The notes beneath the pieces were generated by a model that was not told the DNA's origin, searched no databases, and worked only from the letters and a program-made list of their open reading frames with translations. Below, piece after piece: positions 27,101-39,100 of a stretch of 64,000 nt of DNA. Source of the DNA: Ciona savignyi (taxonomy: Eukaryota; Chordata; Ascidiacea; Phlebobranchia; Cionidae); NCBI GenBank assembly GCA_000149265.1, contig CH003041.1, positions 450,114 through 514,113 of the forward strand, read 5' to 3'. The stretch's first letter is position 1. The number at the start of each line of letters is the position of its first letter. Made by a program: the position numbers and the translations under genes.

Positions 27101-30100
27101 CTAGAATGATCATTGGAATCCTTTTTCAAAAGTTTAGGCCCATCAAAATTAGGCCCACCAAAATGTGGCAGGTTGGGAATAGCATACCCTTTACCGGTCT
27201 TTGGTTTGGATGAAATATCTTGTTTGGAAGGCTTGTCTATACCATAAAAAATACAGTAATATTATTTAAAAATGCAGAAACCAAGGCTTGCAATTTAATT
27301 GAATAAACCTTCAGAATCCGAGTCAGAACTCGAACTAGAGCTTGAGTCATTTTGTGCCTCACTGGGATCCTTTTCACTTGGTTTAACACCATCACTTTGA
27401 GAAATATCAAGAGCTATCCCCATGCCATATGTGGGAGATTGTTGGCCTGATTTCACTCTGTTTTTGTCGTCTAAAGAAAAATGAGCTCAACAAAGTAAAT
27501 TTTACTATTTAAACAAAGAAATTGATAACTAAGGCTTGAGCATTGTTTTAATAACCTTCTGATTTAGATTCATCACTTGAACTTGAACTAGAACTGGAAC
27601 TAGAATCATGGGTGGAATCGGTGGAATCCTTTTTCACAAGTTTAGGCCCACCAAACTGAGGCAGGTTGGAAATAGCATACCCTTTAACGGACTTTGGTTT
27701 GGATGCAATATCTTCTTTGGAAGGCTTGTCTATACCATAAAAAATGCAGTGATATTATTTTGGTTACCAAAATAGGACATAAAAATGCGGAAACCAAGGC
27801 TTGGCAATTTGATTGAATAAACCTTCAAAATCCGAGTCAGAACTTGAACTAGAGCTCGAGTCATTCTGAGCATCAGTCTTATGTGTTTCACCAGGTTTAA
27901 CCACATCATTTTGGGGTACATCAAGAGCTGCCCCAAGACCAACAACCGGAGATGGTTGACCTAATCTCAATAGGTTTTCCTTGTCTAAAGTAAAATAAAT
28001 ATCACCCAATTGGTGAAAAAAATAACAGAGATGGGTAAAAACAAAGGAATTTACAACTAAGGCTTAAGCGTTGATTTAATAACCTTCTGATTCAGATTCA
28101 TCAGAACTTGAACTTGAACTAGTATGATCATTGGGATCGTTGGAATCTTTTTTCACAAGTTTAGGCCCACCAAAATGAGGAAGGTTGGGAATTGCATACC
28201 CTTTACCGGACTTTGGTTTGGGAGTAATATCTTGTTTGGAAGGCTTATCTATACCATAAAAAATGAAGTGATATTATTTTGGTTACCAAAATAGGGACTT
28301 AAAATGCAGAAACCAAGGCTTTGCAATTTCGTTAAATAAACCTTCAGAATCGGACTCAGAACTCGAACTAGAGCTCGAATCATCTTGTGCATCACTGGGA
28401 TCCTTCTCACTTGGTTTAACATCATCATTTTGAGAAATATCAAGAGCTATCCCCATGCCATATGCAGGAGATTGTTGGCCTGATTTTACTATGTTTTCTT
28501 TGTCTAAGAAAAATAAGCTCAAGAAACACATTATTACCATTTGAACTAAAATTGCGAAACTAAAAAATTGGCAACTAAGGCTTGAGCATTGTTTTAATAA
28601 CCTTCTGTTTTAGATTCATCACTTGAACTTGAACTAGATTCATTGTTGGAATCAGTGGAATCCTTTTTTACAAGTTTAGGCCCATCAAAATTAGGCAGGT
28701 TGGAAGTAGCATACCCTTTACCGGTTTTTGGTTTGGGAGTAATATCTTGTTTGGAAGGCTCGTCTAAATCCATAAAAAATGAAGTGATATTATTTTGGTT
28801 ACCAAAATAGGACTTAAAAATGCAGCAACCAAGGCTTTGCGATTTCGTTAAATAAACCTTCAGAATCTGACTCAGAACTCGAACTAGAGCTAGAGTTATC
28901 TTGCTCATCACTGCGATCGTTTTCACTTGGTTTAACACCATCATTTTGAGAAATATCAAGAGCTATCCCCATGCCATATGTAGGAGATTGTTGGCCTGAT
29001 TTTACTATGTTTTTGTCGCCTAAAGAAAAATAAGCTCAACAAAGTAAATTTTACCATTTGAACTAAAATTTCGAAAACAAAGAAATTGACAACTAAGGCT
29101 TGAGCGTTGATTTAATAACCTTCTGATTTAGATTCATCACTTGAACTTGAACTAGAATGATCATTGGAATCCTTTTTTACAAGTTGTAGGCTCACCAAAA
29201 CGTGGCAGGTTGGGAATAGCATACCCTTTACCGGACTTCGGTTTGGATGCAATATCTTCTTTGGAAGGCTTATCTATACCATAAAAAATGCAGTGATATT
29301 ATTTTGCTTACCAAAATAGGACATAAAAATGCGGCAACCAAGGCTTGGCAATTTGATTGAATAAACCTTCAAAATCTGAATCAGAACTTGAACTAGAGCT
29401 CGAGTCATTCTGAGCATCAGTCTGATGTGTTTCACCAGGTTTAACCACATCATTTTGGGGTATATCAAGAGCTGCCCCAAGAGCAAAAACCGGAGATAGT
29501 TGACCTAATCTCAATATGTTTTCCTTGTCTGAAGTAAATAAATAACTTCGAATTAGTGTTAAACTAACAGAGATAATCGACAGTTTACGTCAAGATAAAA
29601 GTTGGTAAAACAAAGAAATTGACCACTAAGGCTTAAGCGTTTGTTTTAATAACCTTCTGATTTAGATTCATCACTTGAACTTGAACTAGAATCATCATTG
29701 GAATCGTTGGAATCCTTTTTCACAAGTTTAGGTCCATCAAAATTAGGGCCTCCAAAACGTGGCAGGTTAGGAATAGCATACCCTTTACCTGACTTTGGTT
29801 TGGCTGTAATATCATGTTCACTGTCTAAATCACGAGGTGAAAATATATTATCATTAATTGCACACACAAACATGTCCAATAAACATGTTACTTAAAAATA
29901 AAGATTCCAAAAACAAGTTTAACCCTAATGTGTTTGTATGTTTAATAACCTGTTGATTTAGATTCGTCACTTGAGCTAGAATCTTTAGAGTCATCGAGTA
30001 TATATGTATCAGGTTTATCACCAATATCTTCTACTACATCAAGAGCTGCACCAAGTTTTCGGACAGGTGTTTGATTACCAAAGCTTTTCAGCTCATCTAC

Positions 30101-33100
30101 ATCAGAGTAAACAACAAAATTACATCAAAATTTATATGTTGAATAAAATAATTCTAAAATGCAGTAATCAAGGCTTTGCGCTGTCATTAAATAAACCTTC
30201 AGAATCAGAACTTGAACTCGAACTAGAGCTAGAGTTATCTTGCTCATCACTGGGATCCTTTTCACTTGGTTTAACACCATCATTTTGAGAAATATCAAGA
30301 GCTATCCCCATGCCATATGTAGGAGATTGTTGGCCTGATTTCACTATGATTTTGTCGTCTAAAGAAAAATAAGCTCAACAAAGTTAATTTTACCATTTGA
30401 TCTAAAATTTCGAAAACAAAGAAATAAACAACTAAGGCTTAAGTGTTGTTTTAATAACCTTCTGATTTAGATTCATCACTTGAACTTGAACTAGAACTAG
30501 AATGATCATTGGAATCAGTCGAATCCTTTTTCACAAGTTGAGGCCCACCAAAATGAGGAAGGTTGGGAATAGCATAACCTTTACCTGACTTTGGTTTGGC
30601 TGTAATATCTTCTTCATTGTCTAAATCACACAGTGAAAATATATTATCAGTAATTGCACACACAACTGTGACCACTAAACATGTTACTTAAAATTAAAGT
30701 TACCAAAAACAAGTTTAAACCTAATGCCTGTGTATATTTTAGTAACCTGTTGATTTAGATTCGTCACTTGAGCTAGAATCATTAGAGTCATCGAGTATAT
30801 ATTTATCTGGTTTATCACCAATATCTTCTAGTACATCAAGAGCTGCACCAAGTTTTCGGACAGGTGTTTGATTACCAGAGCTTTTCAGCTCATCTAGATC
30901 AGAGTAAACAATAAAATCACATCAACATTAATGTGTTGAATAAAATAAGACTAAAGTGCAGTAACCAAGGCTTTGCAATTTCATTAAATAAACCTTCAGA
31001 ATCGAACTCAGAACTCGAACTAGAGCTAGAATTATCTTGCTCATTACTGGGATCCTTTTCACTTGGTTTAACATCATCATTTTGAGAAATATCAAGAGCT
31101 ATCCCCATGCCATATGCAGGAGATTGTTGGCCTGATTTCACTATGATTTTGTCGTCTAAAGAAAAATAAGCTCAAGAAAGACAATATTACCACTTGAATC
31201 AAAATTTCGAAAACAAAGAAATTGAAAACTAAGGCTCAAGCGTTGTTTAAATAACCTTCTGATTTAGAATTATCACTTGAACTTGAACAAGAATCATCAT
31301 TGGAATCAGCAGAATCCTTTTTCACAAGTTTAGGTCCATCAAAATTAGGGCCACCAAAACGTGGCAGGTTGGGAATAGCATACCCTTTACCTGACTTTGG
31401 TTTGGGTGTAATATCTTGGTCATTGTCTAAAACACACAGTGACAACTTATTAATTTTAAATGCACACATTGAGGCACTAAACAACTTTTTACTTAAAAGA
31501 GAAACGATTTCAAAAACAAATAACTAGAGCTAAAATTATCCTGTGCACCAGAGTAACCAATTTTACCACTTTTACCCATTTATTGTGGGAATATCATTAG
31601 TACCCTTAAGATTTATATATGTGTGTTTAGATTTTAACAAATAAGTCTACAACACAAACCAGTTCATTTACGAATTTGTAAACGAAGCCTTTGAAATAAT
31701 ATAAAATTAAAAGTTTTCCCAAATTAACCAAACAAAGGATTCCGAAATAATGTTCAATAACCTGGCGGCGAACTCTGCTCAGGTTGATTCTTAAATTCAG
31801 ACTCCACGACCTTTTCAACAATTGGTACAACCATATCATCGTCTAAACCTTTCTCCGAAACAGGAGTGTCAAATTCTAAATCCAATAAACACTCAAGTGC
31901 ATCCCCTATAAATCAATCCCATTTAATGAATACGAAAGCCTGAATGTGGCTGTTTAAATACCAAAATTTGTGTTAGTTGGAAAGTATATGTTTTTTTAAA
32001 TAAGTCACAACTGATAATTGTTTTGTAGAAACCTGGCGTTTGTTCAACTGGTTTGCGAATTTGAGCCTCGATTGGCTCTTCTACTATTGGTATGAATTCT
32101 TCATCAACAACAGGAGACTGCTTATCAGTCTCAAAGTTGTCCCCTATAAGGCATACAGCAAGTTCAAACAACCATTTTTGAATAAAAAGTAAAGTATGTT
32201 AGTAGGAAAATGTTATTTTTCAAAGTAAAAGTTTAAATGTAAGTTTTCTTTTTTAGAAACCTGGCATTTGTTCATCTGGTCTTTGTATTAAAGCCTCAAC
32301 AGGCTCTTCTACAATAGGTAAAATCATATCTTCTTCTGTAATTTCGTCAATTTTTGTAACAGGAGATTGCTCCTCAGACTGTAGTATGGGTTCACCTGTT
32401 TCGTCTAAATAACACAATTGCAAAAATAACACACAAGACAACCTGTATAATCCAAGCCTTCTTAAATTGCAAATTTTGTCATAACACCTAGTAAACCAGA
32501 TCCGTTTAATATTGAGTAAAATACTCTTGCTATTATATTTCATTTAAGCTAGTATTTAGCCGTGACAAAATACTGCATTCTTTCATACAGTATCGGTAAA
32601 CCAATAAAGTTTAACCAACTAATTAGCAGACAAAACTGTCTGCTACTAGCATCATTGCACAAAGTTCCAAAAAAAATTGCACAATGTTTTATGGCAAAAA
32701 AACTATGTCCCCATTTTTGTTCAATATTTCAGATGCGTATGGTCTCAACCATCTGATGGGTCGTTGTGGGTCGGTACATGATGTCATCATGGTGATGACA
32801 ATTCAAATGCTCAATTTAGACAATATTGTGTAACTAAATATGTCGCAAAATTCATCACACAAACAAAGCATACCTGGACTAATGTCAACATTGAAGGGAC
32901 TTCGTGGAACTTGCTCTCCTGTGAATTCCACATAAATCTTGTGCGGACCGTCAACTTGCGGTGTGTATGTGGCGCGAACGGTGCCATTACTTCTCTCCTC
33001 TAGCTCCATCGGCACGTCGGCTGTTTGCTGACCATCAGGACCAACCACTGCAACTGTTACACCTCCTTTCCCAGCATCTGTACAAAGTAATATTGATAAA

Positions 33101-36100
33101 TTTGGCAAATTGCACATCACTGGGGTTAATTTGTCCAATCTGTGCATCACTGGAGGAAAAACAACTACTGCATCTGTTACACCCCCTTTACCAGCATTTT
33201 TACAAAGTAATATTGACAGATTTGGACAAACAATTAAACATGTGGCTGGATTTACAAGTCCAAGCGATTAAACAAAGGTTTATTAAGTATATATATTAAA
33301 TAAATGACATCAAGCCAATGTACTAAAAATTTAATATGAAATGAATTTTAAATAATGATACCACAGTTATAGTTTGAGATACTGTTAGTAAAAAATGACA
33401 TGATGATTAACCTAGTGCCCCCACATTGAGAACTTGCACACATGCATTCGAACAAGATGTCCATAACATTTTGGAACCAAACTGCTAAGGCCATTGCACT
33501 TTTACAGGTGATGTATAAATAGTTAACAAAATGATTATGATGCAAGCCACCAGTGACAATGCGACTGTATTGTCATAAGCATTATTATGACATCCAGGCA
33601 ATTTAAACCTGAAGGAATCTTTCCGGTGTGGCCATTTATTGGGCTGGTGTAGTTCAATCTGGCCTTACCACTGGGTCTTGGGTAAGACCGTGGCATAGCA
33701 GCTAGCAAAATACATGTAATATTTTAGAATATATTTGTGAGCTGAAACAATGAGTAAAACAGGACTATCTGTGCAGATATCCATTTAAAACAAAACAGAA
33801 AAAAAAATGGTTATTTTTGCATCCCTCGGGTGGCGATAAAGAGACATAAATACTAACATTAAATATTTAACATAGTTTAAAATAATGCAATTATTAATTA
33901 GATGGAACTAGGCTACTACTGGATGTTGGAAAGGTGCTATATTGCTGAGATTATAAAGTTCATATAAGCACTTACCAGCAGTAAGAACGTCAAAGTATGT
34001 CGGCTCTCCAACCACGTTTCCAGGTTCAATCCCAGGGCCTTGCACCTTGACCTTGCTCGCATCGGGTGGAACATCAACGTTAACCTTTAGAATAAACTCG
34101 GTTCAGGCGGGTTCACTTTTAAAGAAAACCTTTTGGGCGCCACTTGAGCGCTTTGTTTTGAGTGTGTAAAGGCGACGAAGTGAAACTGACAATCATCGCG
34201 TTAAATTGTGTACATATGTATGGAGAATACGCTGTCTAGGTTGTATTATCATAACCAATTAAAGCCAATTACTTGTAATGCTCTATTATATGATGAAATT
34301 TAAACGCCTACAGCGACGACGTCGGCAACTAAGTACTATCTTTGCACAGGCCAAGTGCGAACTTTGCAAAAGGAGCAGAGTGCGCGCGCTTGTGAAATAA
34401 GAAACAAGAGGAGAGAAACTGTTTTGCTCACACTCTATTTCGTGTTGACACAGCAGCGCGCTTTTATTTCATTACTTCGGCGTGGTAGACTTTTCCGTGT
34501 TTACACGCAGTGCGACAATTTCGTATCACTCATTGCGAATACCGTTCCGCTTCTCACTGACCGTCCAGCGACAGACAGTTTTTTAAAAAGCATTCACTTT
34601 GGCGAAGACACCAATGCCGTATAAGGCATGATTTTTGTTCACTCCCGACAACCGATGATTTACGACGTTTTCGTAATGACGGTTAGGCCCTGTAATGGGG
34701 AATAACAACGCAAGAAAGGCAAAATAAACTGAATGTCAAATTTAGCGTTCTTGTAGAATATACCTATATTTTACAAGATGTATGCTACGAAAGTCAAAGT
34801 TTACCATTCATTTAGTCTAAGGTTAAAAACATGTATTTATATATTGCGGTAAAGGCTGCCCATAACATAAATATTACCAAGCGCGTAGATGACAATAAAA
34901 ACTAACGTTAAAGACCAGCTTAATCATTATCGGACGCGCCATTTCCGTCAAATAAGTCACACCGTTGCAGCAGCGAAAAGATAAACAAACCGTACGTAAC
35001 CTATGAACATCATTTTACTACAATTATAGTTCTCAACACAAACGTTATAATATGTTTTCCATGGTAATGTAACATACTAATATGCAAGCAAGCTTATATG
35101 AATGAATCTTTCATTAATTTTTTATCCTGGTGGGTGGGAAAATCGCGAAAAGGAACCATTTAACCTCTGGTAACTCGCGCCTACGGTTAAGTTGCAAAAG
35201 CAAGTAAAATGTTGTATATTATTTTAACGTTGCTATCGTTTCAGTGCAACAAATTAGGCAAAACAGTCATTTTATAACACACTTTGCTACACTCGCTAAT
35301 TTGGTTTAAATCGGCCTGTCAATACAATGCGAAACTATGTGTGCCGTGTTGATAAAGCGATACTCCAACGTTTCCCAATACTTCAATATAGATAAGTAAA
35401 ATACCATAGAACAAACAAGTGTAAACTTTATCTATTGAACAAAAAATTGAATACAGATAAGCCTAAAAGACCATAGAACAAACAAGTGTAAACTATATCT
35501 ATTGAATAAAAAAACGAATGTAAGGAGAGACAAATAAAAAACTTGGTAGTTTGTTCGAAACTTTATCAACGTTGTCTCCGTTTTACCTACGGTTCACATG
35601 CAAAAAAACGTCAAGCACACTCACCCTGTAGGGGCTATTCGAAGCAGCTTTGCCCGAGTAGGTCACACTGATGACGTATTGGCCCGGTTTCATGGGGTAG
35701 TAGTCACAAGAGTGGGTTCCGTCCCCGTTGTCGACCACGTTCACTTTCTCTGTCACGCCGCCTGCGTCACAGAATGTTGCACATGAATACCACCACCCAG
35801 GAATTATTCATTAACGCCATTCCTACATCAACATCACGGACGCGTGCTTTTTGTATTGTTGTCTAATCGATTTGACCGTGTTTTTTTTTAATGTCTCGTA
35901 TTCCAATATAGCTTAGGTTGAAACACGTTGGGGTTATAAATAACAGTTAGGCTAAATTTTTGGCAATTTTATATTTTTAATGTCCTAATCAACAATAATT
36001 AAGCTGCATAATAAGAGTAAATCACAGTTTCAGGAAAACTTACGCGGCCCAATGCATTTCACTTCCAATTTTCCGTCTCCGGCCTGCTCAGTGTGAACGG

Positions 36101-39100
36101 TGAAATTTGCCACCTGTCGGACCGTCACTCCGTTCGGTTCAACTCCTGGGCCTTCTGCCCATACAGCTGATGCATTGAAGGCTGCAAGAGTAAATTGATT
36201 TTTGAATACATGTACATAAATGACGAACATCCGTTAAATGATTAGAATAAGCGCAAAAGAGTTCTTCCCTATTGTATATTGTCGAAATACATTTAACCCA
36301 ACGTCACCCTTAAGTACATATTAGTGTACTATAGGTCAAAGAACGGACCAGTATACAGTAGGATTTAATCTATAAGCTTTAGAATATCATACAAATCGAT
36401 GCAGCCTGATTAAAATGTAGATTAAATTAAGTTGTAAGGCAAACAACGTGGTTAAATCGTTTTAAATTTGCATAGAGAATAGTTAGTTCTACTTACGAAG
36501 TGATATCGGTACTTCGTATGGGCTTTTGATGATCGGCATTCCAGCAAATAAGACATGAACGACGTGGGTTCCGTTTTTAGTTGGGGTGTAATTTACCCTG
36601 CAGTTCTCCCCTTGTCGTTCGATTTGCGGTCGGACTGAGTTTTTACAGCCGGTTGGATCTTCAATGACAACGTCAACGTCGCCGGCTCCAGCCTCTGAAT
36701 AATTTAAACATTGTTTTTTTTTAATACTCAACAACAATGCCTTTGTAATTTCAATGACTGAATTTAAAAAAGGCACAGAGTATGATGATAGCGAGACTGA
36801 TAGATTCATTAAGGCAATTATCAGTGAATAGATAATAATTTAGGATGCACTTTATTAAATACCTTACTGAATAGCCTACTTAATTACATTTTTAGTAAAC
36901 ATTTCAGTAAATATTTCAGTAAATACTTTGGTCACTTTAGCGAATACCTCTGTAACTGCTTTATTGGCCATTGTGAAAACGAAGGGTCGAAAGATTGCAC
37001 GAAAAGGGGGGGGGGGGGTTATGTTTGTGGGGTGTTTATTTACCTGCTGTGAAAACGTCAAAGTGAGTTGGATGGTTCACGATGTTTCCTGGCATCAGTC
37101 CTGGTCCCTTGGCCGTCACTTTGCTTGGATCTGCTGGCGAGTCGTCAACCTGAACCTTGAACGGGCTCTTATGGATCGCCGCACCGGCAAACAATATTGT
37201 CACCTATACAAATATTAAGGGGGATAAACATTGATTTAAGCGTGCTGTGTAGATCAAGGGTGTAGACTGCGTAGACACATTATTTGAGGGAAATTATGAA
37301 TTAAAATCTGAAGACTACTTGACCGTGGAATGTAATATTTTCAAGCATCTCTTTTCAATCCGGATAATGATTTTATTTCGATGCTTGATATAAATAAAAC
37401 GCCATACCTAGAGTTAGGGCAATTTATTTTTATCATACTTAGTCACTTTAAATAACGAGAAAGGAACACCATACACTGTTCCCACCATATGCTGTTAAAC
37501 TGAGTCATATTTTTTCAATGAAGACGGTTAATTTAAAAATTATAAAGCGCGCACTATATAACTTTCGGGCGTTATATATGTGGGTCAGTTAACTTGTGGG
37601 CGTTACGTACGTCGCACAATTGCGAAGAAATAACTGCAAATATTTGTACGGAAAACCAGCCATATATCTACCATTTACGTAATACCTTAACCATGGCCGT
37701 GATAACATGGAATTCGAAATAGTACACGTTAATAACTATGAGGCCAAGTGAGTGTAACCGTTTATGTAATGCACGGCTATGTACAGCAGCATCAATGGCG
37801 TATTTGTATTGACAAATGGAATGTTTGCAGACTTTTATCGGTGTTTGTACACCGGTGTATGAGTACTGTCAGTAATGTAGCCCCGCACAAACTTCCATGC
37901 TAGGTTGTAAGGTCAAACTGCTTCAGATTGTATCTTAAAACACCATTGGAAAATCGGCGGGATAAACGAAGAACCACTGCTGGTGCTACAAGGTTTTGGA
38001 AACAAGGCAAACACCAATCAGCCGTTTATGACAGAGATTCGTTTGATATTCGAGTTCTTGTGTACACTTTGTAGTATCCGATGTTCGAAAAGATTGTCAA
38101 TTTCAAAGCTTGCTCACCGCAATAAATTACCCGGCACCGCGTAAGCAGACGTACAATCTTATATTACGATTCTTAAACGCCCTGGGCAATTGATTGTGTT
38201 CGTTCATGTTCAGTATACACGCCCAACTAACTAAACCGTAATACCGTTTAAGCTCACTTTGAACGGTTTAAAGTCGAATTTTGCTTCAAAACCGAATTAG
38301 TACAAATCTACGCGTAAAAAACACCAAGTTTTGTATCAAAACCAAATTAATACAAATGTACGCGTAAAAACACCGAATTTTGCATCAAAACCGAATTAGT
38401 ACAAATCTACGCGTAAAAAACTAGAGTGTTATTTTCGTGGTGTTACCAGGATCAGACGACCATATTAGTCATAAAACGCCCACCTCATATTCGCCTGGCA
38501 TGTCAGGATAATAAGTCACATTGAAAGTTTTCAGTTTATCGTTGTTTGGAGTGGCTTTCAGTTCTTCCTTGTGGCCTTCTGGGTTGGTAAGGTAAACCAA
38601 CACATCCCCATTCCCCGCTGCGATCGTCTCAACCGTAAACGGAGCAGGGGCGCCAACCTTGCAGCCCTTCGGCTCAACACCTGTGCCAAGGTTTCATGTA
38701 ACGAAGGATTAGTTAGTTTTCGGATGGTTTTAGCATGGGAATGATTTTTATTCGACGCTTCGTGAATAACACGCTTAAGCACCATTTAATTATGCCTACC
38801 GTTGTGAATTTAAAGCGTACCGAATTACGGAACAGGGCCAAAGCATGTAACGAAGGATTAGGTAGTTTTCGGGCGGTTTTAGCATAGGAGTGATTTTTAT
38901 TCAATGCTTTGTGAATAACACGCTTAATAAGCACCATGCATTTGTGTTAACCGTTGTGAATTTAAAGCATACAAAATCACGGAACGGTCCAAAGCTTTAA
39001 AGAACTGTTTTGTATTGTTTACACATAAGAACCCACCTTTTCCGTAAGCTCTTGCCTTTTTAGAGTTAGTTTTTGGGCGCAGCGGCGCGCCAGGTTTCAA

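Noticed and set aside
12686-32404. CRISPR-like or satellite array
   Set aside because: The regular repeats are exons with splice sites and maintained reading frames.
34355-34624. 89-codon plus-strand frame in a filamin intron
   Set aside because: No similarity recognised and no supporting signals.
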